Part shown: positions 1 through 7,300 of the stretch, piece by piece
How positions within the stretch are numbered: position 1 is the first letter of the stretch
Layout: each line of letters opens with the position of its first letter
Source: an uncultured Eubacteriales bacterium
Lineage (GTDB): Bacteria; Bacillota_A; Clostridia; Christensenellales; Aristaeellaceae
Reading direction: 5' to 3'
Assembly: GCA_900553645.1 (NCBI GenBank)
Contig: USEE01000001.1
Span: 1-21,253 of the forward strand
DNA length: 21,253 nucleotides
The notes under the pieces: generated by a model
What the model saw: only the letters and a program-made list of their open reading frames with translations
Told to the model about the DNA's origin: nothing
Databases searched by the model: none
Translations under genes and position numbers: made by a program

Positions 1-119
1 TGCTTGACGACGCACTCGACGCGGACGTCAAAAACGAGTATCTCAAGCGCATCATTGACCACATCGATTTCAGCCGCGAGAACAACGCCGAGTTTATATT
101 AGACGTCTATCTCAAGTGA
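1..119 (+). CDS. C-terminal fragment of probable serine recombinase
   Basis: An open frame enters from the left edge and stops at TGA 117-119, giving 38 residues that end in FILDVYLK. The pattern (a helix like [14 protein letters not shown], a short acidic linker, then a beta strand ending in xLDVYLK) resembles the extreme C-terminus of large serine site-specific recombinases, as I remember it from phage and conjugative-element integrases of Clostridia. The catalytic resolvase domain would lie outside the window, so the assignment rests on the tail alone. The last 21 bases overlap the convergent exonuclease III gene. If correct, this marks the edge of an integrated element or its remnant. It could instead be an unrelated protein with a similar tail. 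Confidence 0.42.
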   Translation, partial: LDDALDADVKNEYLKRIIDHIDFSRENNAEFILDVYLK

Positions 120-914
120 GATGGGCGCATGGTCGGAGCCGAGTATGTCAGTGTGAATTTCGGCTGATCTGATGCACTCTCGCGCGAAATCGGACACGAG
201 GAAGTAGTCCAGACGCCAGCCGATATTCCGAGCCCTTGCACCCGCTCGATAGCTCCACCAGCTATACTTCGCTTCATCGGGGTGCAGGTCGCGGAACGTG
301 TCGGTATACCCTGCCTCCAGCAGGGCGGCGAACTTGCCGCGCTCCTCATCGGTAAATCCGGCGTTGCCTCGATTGGCATCCGGGTTCCGCAAATCCAGCG
401 CGGTTGCTGCAACATTAAGGTCACCACAAATTATAATGGGCTTTTTTGCGGTCGATTTATATGATGGATGGGCGTCTTTCATGTCGCCGCAGACGATTAC
501 CGGCTTTTTCTCGTCCAGCGCCTTGAGGTAAGCGCGGAAGTCGTCCTCCCACTTCATGCGGTAATCCAGCCGCTTCAGGTCGCGCTGAGAATTGGGCGTG
601 TAGACGCATACCAGATAGTGTGTGTCAAACTCGGCGCATATCACGCGTCCTTCATGGTCGTGCTCGTCAATGCCCAGCCCCATAGTCACGTTGAACGGCT
701 CTTTTTTGGTAAATATCGCCGTGCCGGAATAGCCCTTCTTATCGGCGCTGTTCCATATCGCGGTGTAGCCGGGCATGTCCAGCTTTATCTGATCGGGACT
801 CAGCTTAGTTTCCTGAAGGCAGAACGCGTCGGCGCCTGTCTCATTAAAGTAGTCCATAAAGCCCTTGCCCACGCACGCGCGCAGACCGTTTACATTCCAC
901 GATATATATTTCAT
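99..914 (-). CDS. xth: Exodeoxyribonuclease III (AP endonuclease) with internal 21-codon duplication
   Basis: This is a 271-residue EEP-superfamily nuclease that cleaves at abasic sites and removes 3' blocking groups in base excision repair, in the cytoplasm. The start at 914 gives the canonical [13 protein letters not shown] (N7). Further family motifs are LQETKLS (E35), CVYTPNS, GDLN (D165, N167), WRLDYFLVS and the final GSDHAPIS (H262). The frame stays open upstream to 1097, but that extension lies inside the glycosyltransferase gene. The ATG overlaps the TGA of that gene by 4 bp, which suggests translational coupling. Typical relatives have about 250 residues. The excess matches an in-frame duplication: [11 protein letters not shown] (D144) is followed 21 residues later by [11 protein letters not shown]. 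The first copy lacks the catalytic Asn. The gene overlaps the convergent upstream gene tail by 21 bp. Confidence 0.95.
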   Translation of the reverse strand: MKYISWNVNGLRACVGKGFMDYFNETGADAFCLQETKLSPDQIKLDMPGYTAIWNSADKKGYSGTAIFTKKEPFNVTMGLGIDEHDHEGRVICAEFDTHYLVCVYTPNSQRDLKRLDYRMKWEDDFRAYLKALDEKKPVIVCGDMKDAHPSYKSTAKKPIIICGDLNVAATALDLRNPDANRGNAGFTDEERGKFAALLEAGYTDTFRDLHPDEAKYSWWSYRAGARARNIGWRLDYFLVSDFARECIRSAEIHTDILGSDHAPISLEIDV

Positions 915-2191
915 GCCGATACACCGCGTCCTTTCCCGGCCGATTGACTGTCGCCCGACGTGCCCTTCAGATCGGCCATAGACATGGCGCGCTCGTGCGG
1001 AATCTGCACCCACTTGGGCGGCTTTGTGAAAAGGCTGATAAGGTTGGCGGGCACCCATGTCAACAGGAACAGCCACAACCCAAACACCGTGCTCCACTGG
1101 CCGCGCACGGATTTGCCCTCTATTTTAAGTATCGCAAACGAGCCGAGGCTCAGTCCGATAAAGCTTAGAACCGCGCCCGCGGCAGTCATTATGAGCATAG
1201 GCACAGCCTGAGCGCTGTCCATAGAAAACATGGCGCGCAGGAAGAAGTACACGCCCGGTATTATCGAAAGCAGCTGCACGATAGGCCCGGTGAACAGCAC
1301 CGCCATGTCCAGGCATTGCAGCTTGCGCTCGCATACGGCGCGCTTTACCAGCTTGCCAAAGTAGCCGCGCATACATTGCACCGTACCCGCGGCCCAGCGG
1401 CGGCGCTGCTTGAAGCTGTCCACAAAGCTGTTGGGCTGCTCGTCATACGCGCGCGCGCCGCCCAGCCACCATATACGCACGCCGCCCAGCGCGCACTGAG
1501 CCGTAAATTCCAAGTCCTCGGTCAGCGACGAGGTATGCCAGCCCACCCTGCGCATGTAGTCCGCGCTGAGCAGTATGCCCGTGCCGTTGAGCGCCGCCGA
1601 CATGTTCAGCGCATTGCGCGCCTTGTTGTAGAAGCGGCTCATGCACCAGTAAAATTCGGATGAGCAGCCCGCAATCCACGAATCGCCGTAATTCTTGCTG
1701 TCGCGGAAGCCCTGACCCACCTGCGCGCCAGCGCATAGCGCGTCGTTGCATACCTTAAAATAATTGCAGTCGAGCAGGTTGTCCGCGTCTACTATCACAA
1801 ACGCGTCATAGTTTTCGGGGTATTTGAGCAGCTCGTCGATCGCCCACGATACGGCCTCTCCCTTTGCGTGGACGGGTACTGTGCAATTGAGTATCCTTGC
1901 GCCTGCCCGGCGCGCGGCTTCCTCGGTGTCGTCGGTGCAGTTGTTGGGTATTACGAATACGTCCATCAATTCGCGCGGATAGTCCTGAGCCAGCACGCTT
2001 TCGACCAGATTGCCGATTACGCTGCTTTCATTGCGCGCGGCGATTATCGCGGCGATGCGCTTTTGGGGCGCGGCGGGGGGAATAGGCTTTTCCTTACGGA
2101 GCGTGCCCAAAATGGCGATTGCGCAAAAGTACACGCCGTACAGCGTGGTAAGCGCCATCATTATCGCCATTAATATGTCTATGACCTGCAT
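911..2191 (-). CDS. Membrane family 2 glycosyltransferase, processive (cellulose/hyaluronan synthase-like) type
   Basis: This 426-residue protein has an N-terminal membrane segment (about 4-30), a cytosolic GT-A domain, and three or so C-terminal membrane segments (about 296-318, 330-353, 366-388). GT2 hallmarks are visible: IIAARNE near residue 50, the metal-binding DAD at 135-137, TED at 224-226 and QRRRW at 262-266. It should transfer a sugar from a nucleotide donor to a membrane-associated acceptor. The substrate cannot be read from sequence. The ATG overlaps the TAA of the preceding CrtO-like gene (TAATG), with an AGGAGG Shine-Dalgarno at 2198-2203, and its TGA overlaps the exonuclease start. 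The pairing with a CrtO-like acyltransferase recalls CrtQ/CrtO of staphyloxanthin synthesis, but the carotenoid genes are absent here. Confidence 0.88.
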   Translation of the reverse strand: MQVIDILMAIMMALTTLYGVYFCAIAILGTLRKEKPIPPAAPQKRIAAIIAARNESSVIGNLVESVLAQDYPRELMDVFVIPNNCTDDTEEAARRAGARILNCTVPVHAKGEAVSWAIDELLKYPENYDAFVIVDADNLLDCNYFKVCNDALCAGAQVGQGFRDSKNYGDSWIAGCSSEFYWCMSRFYNKARNALNMSAALNGTGILLSADYMRRVGWHTSSLTEDLEFTAQCALGGVRIWWLGGARAYDEQPNSFVDSFKQRRRWAAGTVQCMRGYFGKLVKRAVCERKLQCLDMAVLFTGPIVQLLSIIPGVYFFLRAMFSMDSAQAVPMLIMTAAGAVLSFIGLSLGSFAILKIEGKSVRGQWSTVFGLWLFLLTWVPANLISLFTKPPKWVQIPHERAMSMADLKGTSGDSQSAGKGRGVSA

Positions 2192-2736
2192 TATTTGTCC
2201 TCCTGCGCCTTGGCGGCTTCGGCCTGCTTGCGGCGCGCGTCTATCTGATTCTGGCGCTCCATTATAAGCTTAAAACGCGGCCGGTTGTAGCGCTGAATCA
2301 GCACAAACGGCAGATTGCCCAGCGCGTACAGCGTGGACGCAATAAAGCCCCACGCGTTGTGATATACGAAAAAGTATACGCAGTAGCCCGCAATCATCAG
2401 CAGCACGTGCACTTCCTCGGCCACGCAGGTTTCGGTCACGAACCGGCGGAAGTATTCGCTGGAGCGCGACTGGGGTATGGCGTGCTTGGGCAGCATCCAT
2501 TTGAACAGTATGCTCATGTCGGGCACTCTGTCCTTCCACTCGTTTATGCGCAGCCTGCGGTAAAAGCTGCCGTCCTTTTCAAACGAAAACTCGTTGAACG
2601 GGAATCGATTGTACCTGACCCATTTGCGCGGGAACAGCTCGCCGAGTATCATAAATAGTACAACCGTGGTCATGAATGTCTGGAGGCAGAGCAAAATATT
2701 CTGCACAAAGCTGGACTCCATTATGGCTTCTCCCAT
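2191..2736 (-). CDS. CrtO-like membrane acyltransferase family protein
   Basis: This 181-residue protein has membrane segments at about 11-34 and 112-145. It resembles the glycosyl-4,4'-diaponeurosporenoate acyltransferase (CrtO) family through WKDRVP (67-72), TETCVAEEVH (101-110) and NLPFVLIQRYNRPR (141-154), the latter being the family's most recognisable block. Known CrtO esterifies a fatty acid to a glucosylated carotenoid, and its length (about 165 residues) fits. No carotenoid gene is in the window, so the acceptor here may be another glycolipid made by the adjacent GT2. That is inference. The C-terminus (about 160-181) is a charged helical tail. The start is supported by AAGGAG at 2743-2748, six bases upstream. 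It is the first gene of a tightly coupled three-gene operon. Confidence 0.72.
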   Translation of the reverse strand: MGEAIMESSFVQNILLCLQTFMTTVVLFMILGELFPRKWVRYNRFPFNEFSFEKDGSFYRRLRINEWKDRVPDMSILFKWMLPKHAIPQSRSSEYFRRFVTETCVAEEVHVLLMIAGYCVYFFVYHNAWGFIASTLYALGNLPFVLIQRYNRPRFKLIMERQNQIDARRKQAEAAKAQEDK

Positions 2737-2821
2737 GTAAATCTCCTTACGGGGCGTGAAATCCGCCGTTTATCAAAAGCGCGTCTGAGCGCATTAACTA
2801 TCTTATCAGCTGTACCTATTC

Positions 2822-2850
2822 ATAGTACCATTACACCGCGGAAAAATCAA
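2822..2850 (-). promoter_or_regulatory. Candidate sigma-A promoter of the crtO-like/GT2/xth operon
   Basis: Reading the minus strand, TTGATT (2850-2845) is followed after 17 bases by TACTAT (2827-2822). This lies about 85 bases upstream of the first start codon. Both boxes deviate from consensus, so the call is moderate. Confidence 0.4.
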
Positions 2851-2914
2851 TCGCTATTTATAGAATTTGCCATAATGCCGCGCTAAAGCCATATCGCGTG
2901 TAAAATCTGCTCTA

Positions 2915-2943
2915 TTGACAAGGCAATATAAATCGCATATCAT
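2915..2943 (+). promoter_or_regulatory. Sigma-A promoter of the rhamnosidase gene
   Basis: A perfect -35 box TTGACA (2915-2920) is followed by a 17-base spacer and TATCAT (2938-2943), a 5/6 match to the -10 consensus. It lies about 85 bases upstream of the ATG at 3029 and leaves a leader of about 80 nt. It is divergent from the promoter at 2822-2850, with about 65 bases between the two. Confidence 0.7.
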
Positions 2944-2990
2944 TTATATCGGTATCAGCCCGGCATGTTTTTTCATATGCACGCCTTTGT

Positions 2991-3005
2991 AAAGCATAAT
3001 GCTTT
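2991..3005 (+). promoter_or_regulatory. Palindrome in the leader of the rhamnosidase gene
   Basis: AAAGCATAATGCTTT is a perfect 7-1-7 palindrome lying between the predicted transcription start (about 2950) and the Shine-Dalgarno AGGGGA (about 3013-3019). Flanking CCTT and AAGG could extend it imperfectly. It could be a repressor operator or an mRNA hairpin near the ribosome binding site. No regulator gene is nearby to support a name. Confidence 0.4.
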
Positions 3006-3028
3006 AAGGCAGAAGGGGACAGGCTTTT

Positions 3029-5593
3029 ATGAAAGATACTTCATATGTAATAGCTCCGGCCATGAAGCCGGTAAGACTTTCGGTAAATCGCAAGCAACTT
3101 GCCGGCGCGCCGCGCGACCGAGTGGTCGAGGGCGGGGACGGACTTACGCTTTCGTGGGGCGTGACGCATAGCCGTGGCCTTTGTCAGGCGGAATACGCCG
3201 TGCGTCTGGAATGCGGGGGCCGCGAGGTATATTCGAGCGGCTGGATAAAATCGGACAGGCAGGAGCACACTCTCGGCGCGTCAGACCTAAAGCGCGGCGC
3301 GCGCATTGATATGTGCGTAAAGGTGCGCGATGATGCGGGCTGTGAAAGCAGCGAAGCATGTGAATCGTTTTATCTGGGCGACGTGGAATGGAATGCCCCT
3401 TGGGTAACGTCGCGCGAGGACGCGAATCACCGCACGCTGTACTTCCGTCGGGAGTTTGAACTAAAGCATGGCATCAAGTGCGCGACGCTGTATGCGTGCG
3501 GCCTGGGTTATCACAACGCGTATATAAACGGCGCGCGCGTGGGCGATGCGCATCTCGACCCGGCGCATACCGACTATTCGGCAGTGTGTCAGTACGTCGT
3601 CGATCCCGAAGTGGAGGGGATGCTTAAACCCGGCCGCAACTGCATCGCGTTTGAGGTGGGCGGCGGCTGGCGCGACAATCCGGGCCAGTACACCGCGCTG
3701 TTCCGGGATGCGACGTTCTTTGGCGACAGGCGGCTCACGTTCATGATGGACGTGGAGTACGCCGACGGCACCGGCGAGCGCATATCCTCGGGCGAGGCGG
3801 TGCAATGCGGATTCGGCCCCAGCGTAAAGAGCGCGCTGTTCAACGGCGAGGATTACGACGCGAACATCGACATAACCGGCTGGAAAGAGGTCGGCTTTGG
3901 CGGGTTTGAGGATGTAAAGCTGTGCGGCGCGCCAGTGGGCGAAATGCGCCCGATGCTGATACCGCCTATCCGCGAAAAGCGCGTGTATAAGCCGCTTTCA
4001 ATATCGCGCATGGGTGAAAGCAGCATAATCGACTTTGGCCAGAACATAGCGGGCGTGGTGCGCATGAAGCTGCCAAAACTGCCGCAGGGCACGCAGATAA
4101 CTATTGCACATTCCGAAGAACTGGACGAAAACGGCGACCTGTACACGGCGGTACTGCGCGGCGCGGAGGCTACCGACAGGTACACGTTCGCGGGCGACGG
4201 GCGCGATCTTAGCGTATGGCAGCCCGACTTCACATATCACGGCTTCCGCTATGCGCGCGTGACCGGCTTTGAACCCGATATGGACGGAATCGAGGCGGTC
4301 GAGCTGCATACCGACATGCAGCCCGCGGGCTTCTTCGTGAGCGGCAGCGCGGCGCTTAACGCGCTGCACGAGCAGGTGTTGCGCACCGAGGAAGGCAACA
4401 TGCACTCGATACTGACCGACTGCCCGCAGCGCGACGAGCGCATGGGCTGGATGAACGACGCGACCGTGCGCTTCGAGGAAACGCCCTACAATTTCGACTG
4501 CGCGGGCATGTTTAAGAAGATCGTGCGCGATATAATGTCGGTGCAGCACTCGGACGGCGCTATTTCCTGCACAGTGCCTAAGCTGTACGGCTCGTTCCCG
4601 GCAGACCCGGTGTGCTCCAGCTTCCTCGTGGCAGGCTGGGAGGCATATGCGCACTTCGGCGACTGCGAGACGCTGACTGAGGCGTTCGATTCGTTCGCAG
4701 CGTGGGAAAACTGCCTGCTCGCGCACAGCGACGACTATATCGTCAATTACAGCTACTATGGCGACTGGGCTGGCCCCGCGTATGCGTGCGAGCCGAACGA
4801 CGGCGCGCGCTCGATAGTCACGCCGGGCATATTCATGTCGACCGGGTATTCGTACTTCAATTGCAAGCTGCTGTCGCGCATGGCAAAGGCGCTGGGGCGT
4901 GAGGCTGATGAGCAGCATTATACCGAGCTGGCCGAAAGCATAAAGCGCGCGATGCTGGCGAAGTGGTACGATGCGGACAACGCCGCGATGTGCACCGGTT
5001 CCATGGCGTGCCAGGCGTTCGCACTGTGGTTGGGCATAATGCCTGAAAAAGATTGCGCACGCGCTGCGAAGAAGATGCACGACGAGCTTGTAAATTCTGG
5101 CTATCAGTTCACGACCGGCAATCTGTGCACGCGCTATCTGCTGGACGAGCTGGCCGAGTACGGCTATATCGACGACGCGTACGAACTGCTCACGCGCGAC
5201 GAGTATCCGTCGTGGGGCTTCATGCGCCAGAACGAAGCCACGACTGTGTGGGAGCGCTTCGAGCTTAAAAAGAATCCGGGCATGAACTCGCACAACCACC
5301 CGATGTACGGCGCGGCGGATGCGTTCCTGCATTCGCATATACTGGGCATACACGCGCTGGAGGCGGGTATGCGCCGCTTTGAGGTAAAGCCTTACATGCC
5401 CGAAAAACTGCTGAGTGCGCAGGGCGGACTTGACACGCCCTATGGCCGAATCGGCGTGCGCTGGTTCAAGCGCTATGGCGGCACGCATCTGTTTATAGAT
5501 GTGCCGTTCGGCTGTGAGTGCGAAGCAGAGTTCATGGGCGAGCGAAAGACGCTGAAGGCGGGTTCGCATCATCTGTTTAAGGCAGAGGACTAA
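3029..5593 (+). CDS. GH78 alpha-L-rhamnosidase
   Basis: This 854-residue protein has no signal peptide, so it is probably cytoplasmic and hydrolyses terminal alpha-L-rhamnose from imported glycosides. N-terminal beta-sandwich domains (about 1-430, with YHNAYING and FDFGQN-like IIDFGQN segments) precede an (alpha/alpha)6 barrel (about 440-775) and a C-terminal beta domain. Family motifs are YHGFRYARVTG, DCPQRDERMGWMND (464-477, containing the presumed general acid E470), TTVWERF with the presumed base E742, and SHNHPMYGAADAFLH. The usual GD at the end of the DCPQRDER block is ND here, but the Asp (D477) is kept. The start is supported by AGGGGA about nine bases upstream. A good promoter precedes it and a hairpin follows it. 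The natural substrate (plant glycoside or bacterial polysaccharide) cannot be told. Confidence 0.93.
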   Translation: MKDTSYVIAPAMKPVRLSVNRKQLAGAPRDRVVEGGDGLTLSWGVTHSRGLCQAEYAVRLECGGREVYSSGWIKSDRQEHTLGASDLKRGARIDMCVKVRDDAGCESSEACESFYLGDVEWNAPWVTSREDANHRTLYFRREFELKHGIKCATLYACGLGYHNAYINGARVGDAHLDPAHTDYSAVCQYVVDPEVEGMLKPGRNCIAFEVGGGWRDNPGQYTALFRDATFFGDRRLTFMMDVEYADGTGERISSGEAVQCGFGPSVKSALFNGEDYDANIDITGWKEVGFGGFEDVKLCGAPVGEMRPMLIPPIREKRVYKPLSISRMGESSIIDFGQNIAGVVRMKLPKLPQGTQITIAHSEELDENGDLYTAVLRGAEATDRYTFAGDGRDLSVWQPDFTYHGFRYARVTGFEPDMDGIEAVELHTDMQPAGFFVSGSAALNALHEQVLRTEEGNMHSILTDCPQRDERMGWMNDATVRFEETPYNFDCAGMFKKIVRDIMSVQHSDGAISCTVPKLYGSFPADPVCSSFLVAGWEAYAHFGDCETLTEAFDSFAAWENCLLAHSDDYIVNYSYYGDWAGPAYACEPNDGARSIVTPGIFMSTGYSYFNCKLLSRMAKALGREADEQHYTELAESIKRAMLAKWYDADNAAMCTGSMACQAFALWLGIMPEKDCARAAKKMHDELVNSGYQFTTGNLCTRYLLDELAEYGYIDDAYELLTRDEYPSWGFMRQNEATTVWERFELKKNPGMNSHNHPMYGAADAFLHSHILGIHALEAGMRRFEVKPYMPEKLLSAQGGLDTPYGRIGVRWFKRYGGTHLFIDVPFGCECEAEFMGERKTLKAGSHHLFKAED

Positions 5594-5601
5594 AAAGCCT
5601 G

Positions 5602-5647
5602 TTTCAGGCAGAAGGCCAAGGCGCAATGCGCGTCCGTCTGCCTGAAA
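5602..5647 (+). terminator. Hairpin after the rhamnosidase gene, possible terminator
   Basis: TTTCAGGCAGA (5602-5612) and TCTGCCTGAAA (5637-5647) are perfect inverted repeats. The 24-base loop itself contains GCGCA/TGCGC. It starts nine bases after the stop codon. There is no T run after the stem, so it may be a weak terminator, an mRNA-stabilising structure or a protein site. Confidence 0.4.
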
Positions 5648-5723
5648 ATAATATGCCGGGATGAATAATATTCAATCACAAGGCGTGCGAAGGCTGTGGA
5701 AAAATATAAGTGTGCGGCATGAT

Positions 5724-5752
5724 TTGCAATATGCGCCGCAATGATGTATAAT
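5724..5752 (+). promoter_or_regulatory. Sigma-A promoter of the lactonase-family gene
   Basis: TTGCAA (5724-5729), a 17-base spacer and a perfect TATAAT (5747-5752). Transcription should begin near 5759, leaving a leader of only about ten bases before the ATG at 5769. Confidence 0.65.
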
Positions 5753-5768
5753 TCTTGTGGGTGATGAT

Positions 5769-6770
5769 ATGGACATGTACGTGGGCACCTACACCGGCAA
5801 AAGCGATTCGCGCGGCATATACCGCGTGCGGCTGCTGGACGACGGCCGCCTGAGCACTCCCGAGCTGATCGTAGAAACGCGCGACCCGTCGTATATTGCG
5901 CTGAGCGCGGACGGCAATTCGCTGTTTGCAGTGGACGAGCAGCAGGGGCAGGGCGGTCTGGTCAGCTTTACGAAGTGTGTGGGCAAGTGGATTGAATGCG
6001 GGCGGGCATCCTCAGGCGGTGGCTGGCCGTGCCATGTGGCGCTGTCTCCGGACGAAAGCGAAATCGCAGTGGCCAACTTTGAGGACGGCGCGGTCGCCAT
6101 AGGCGAACTGAGCGGCGGCAGGCTCACCGGCAAGGTTCAGTCTCTGCCGGGGCGCACCGATGCGCCGGGCACCGAGCGGCAGGAATGCTCGCACGCGCAT
6201 ATGTGCGCATTCTGGTTCGGGCGGCTGCTGGTGTGCGATTTGGGCTGCGACATGGTGCGCGCGTTTGACAAGGCGGACGGCGTGTGGCGCGAGGGCGAAC
6301 CGTTCCTGCGCCTGCCCCAAGGCACCGGGCCGCGCCACATGGCGCGCGGCAGGTGCGGCGCGATATACGTGCTGGGCGAACTGGACAGCAGACTGCATGT
6401 ATTTCTGCCCGAGGGCGATTCATACCGCCACGCGGCGGCGCTTCCCGCGACTGTGCCCGATGCACATGCGGACGCGGCGGCAGTGCGCGTATCTAAGGAC
6501 GGCGCACATGTGCTGTGCTCGACCCGCAAAGATGGGCGCATAAGCATATTCGACGTGGACGAGCACGGAATGCCGCATATGACCTCATCGTTTGATTGCG
6601 GCGGGAGCATACCGCGCGACGCGGATTTCGCGGGCGAATACATAGTCTGCGCGTGCCAGAGCGCGGGCGGGATAGTATCGCTGAGGCCTGACGGCAGGGG
6701 CGGCGCGCAGATCGTGGGCCGCGCAATGCTGGGCGCGCCGGTGTGCATACTTAATCTGGATAAGGAGTGA
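5769..6770 (+). CDS. Beta-propeller lactonase-family protein (6-phosphogluconolactonase-like)
   Basis: This 333-residue protein belongs to the seven-bladed beta-propeller lactonase family (YbhE/Pgl type), whose members hydrolyse sugar lactones such as 6-phosphogluconolactone. Visible family features are the opening MYVGTYTGK, repeated blade strands (SYIALSADGNSLFAV, VALSPDESEIAVAN), PCHV (87-90), SHAHM with H142 and H144, and GPRHM with R189/H190. A GTG at 5757 in the same frame would lie upstream of the predicted transcription start. ATG 5769 has GGTGAT at good spacing and is preferred; ATG 5775 is also possible. There is no signal peptide. Its position after a rhamnosidase could mean a role on a rhamnose-derived lactone, but it has its own promoter. 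The next gene starts six bases after its stop, probably in the same transcript. Confidence 0.85.
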   Translation: MDMYVGTYTGKSDSRGIYRVRLLDDGRLSTPELIVETRDPSYIALSADGNSLFAVDEQQGQGGLVSFTKCVGKWIECGRASSGGGWPCHVALSPDESEIAVANFEDGAVAIGELSGGRLTGKVQSLPGRTDAPGTERQECSHAHMCAFWFGRLLVCDLGCDMVRAFDKADGVWREGEPFLRLPQGTGPRHMARGRCGAIYVLGELDSRLHVFLPEGDSYRHAAALPATVPDAHADAAAVRVSKDGAHVLCSTRKDGRISIFDVDEHGMPHMTSSFDCGGSIPRDADFAGEYIVCACQSAGGIVSLRPDGRGGAQIVGRAMLGAPVCILNLDKE

Positions 6771-6775
6771 TTGGC

Positions 6776-7156
6776 ATGATAGATACCGACGATTACATAA
6801 TCGACAATATACGCAAGGCGTTTGAATCGCTGGCGCAGATTCTGACCAGCCATGATATCAAGAACAGCGACTTGTTTGAGAAGTCCGAGATAAAGACGGA
6901 CGAGGCTAAGCTGTACATTGTGCTGAGACAGCTTGCGGCGACTGGTAAGATATGTAAGGCAGAGGACCTGCTGTTCGACGCGCTCAAGATGCGCCCCACG
7001 CCGCTGTGCCTGAAAACCGCGCGCATGTTCTACCGCGACATAAACACGCTGACCGACGAGCAGCTCGACAAGTGCAATTTTTCGCGCAAGGAAATCCTCG
7101 ACGGCATGTGGGACGCGGAGCATGTGTTCATGCAGAACGAGGACGCAGTGGGCTGA
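6776..7156 (+). CDS. Small helical protein of unknown function
   Basis: This is a 126-residue acidic, helix-rich protein with no membrane segment, signal peptide or cysteine motif. It begins MIDTDDYIIDNIRKAFESLA and has a central LYIVLRQLAATGKICKAEDLLFDAL that resembles a TPR-like helical pair. I recall a loosely similar opening in Firmicutes proteins of the DUF6483 type, but the match is weak. The start ATG 6776 is supported by AAGGAG (6762-6767) eight bases upstream. The in-frame GTG at 6767 overlaps that Shine-Dalgarno and is unlikely. It lies six bases after the lactonase-family gene and just before a strong terminator, so it is probably the last gene of that two-gene unit. Confidence 0.8.
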   Translation: MIDTDDYIIDNIRKAFESLAQILTSHDIKNSDLFEKSEIKTDEAKLYIVLRQLAATGKICKAEDLLFDALKMRPTPLCLKTARMFYRDINTLTDEQLDKCNFSRKEILDGMWDAEHVFMQNEDAVG

Positions 7157-7176
7157 TCGACTTAATATGGCAATGT

Positions 7177-7208
7177 AAAGCGCTTTCCGCTATCGGAGGG
7201 CGCTTTTT
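7177..7208 (+). terminator. Rho-independent terminator
   Basis: AAAGCGC and GCGCTTT pair around an inner TCCG/CGGA stem with a CTAT loop, followed by a T run ending at 7208. It lies 20 bases after the stop of the small helical gene. Confidence 0.88.
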
Positions 7209-7242
7209 GTTTGCAAAAATGCATATGCAGGTGATGGAACTA

Positions 7243-7262
7243 TAGCCGTTCTCACAAAATCC
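7243..7262 (+). repeat. Left terminal inverted repeat of the IS630 element
   Basis: TAGCCGTTCTCACAAAATCC, immediately after TA. It matches the reverse complement of the right end at 17 of 19 positions when one base gap is allowed. Confidence 0.8.
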
Positions 7263-7300
7263 GTCACCCATTTACAGCGGGTGTATAATAGGCATGGGAG

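Noticed and set aside
915..1097. N-terminal extension of exonuclease III
   Set aside because: The extra 61 codons overlap the glycosyltransferase gene in another frame and are not family-like. [10 protein letters not shown] is the standard N-terminus.
2191..2736. Part of a staphyloxanthin-type carotenoid cluster
   Set aside because: Only CrtO-like and GT2 genes are present. No squalene/phytoene synthase, desaturase or oxidase is seen in the window.
2965..3171. Small plus-strand open frame across the rhamnosidase start
   Set aside because: It has no Shine-Dalgarno and covers the leader palindrome and the true ribosome site. Its sequence is the frame-shifted shadow of the rhamnosidase start.
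3998..5626. 542-codon minus-strand open frame
   Set aside because: It lies antisense within the rhamnosidase gene, whose motifs are unmistakable. The antisense product has no recognisable domain.
5724..5735. TTGCAATATGCG shared with 16949-16960, near another promoter
   Set aside because: A 12-base match is expected several times by chance in a window this size. It occupies different positions relative to the two promoters (-35 box in one, downstream of -10 in the other).
6767..6775. GTG start for the small helical protein
   Set aside because: The GTG is part of the AAGGAGTG Shine-Dalgarno. ATG 6776 has correct spacing.
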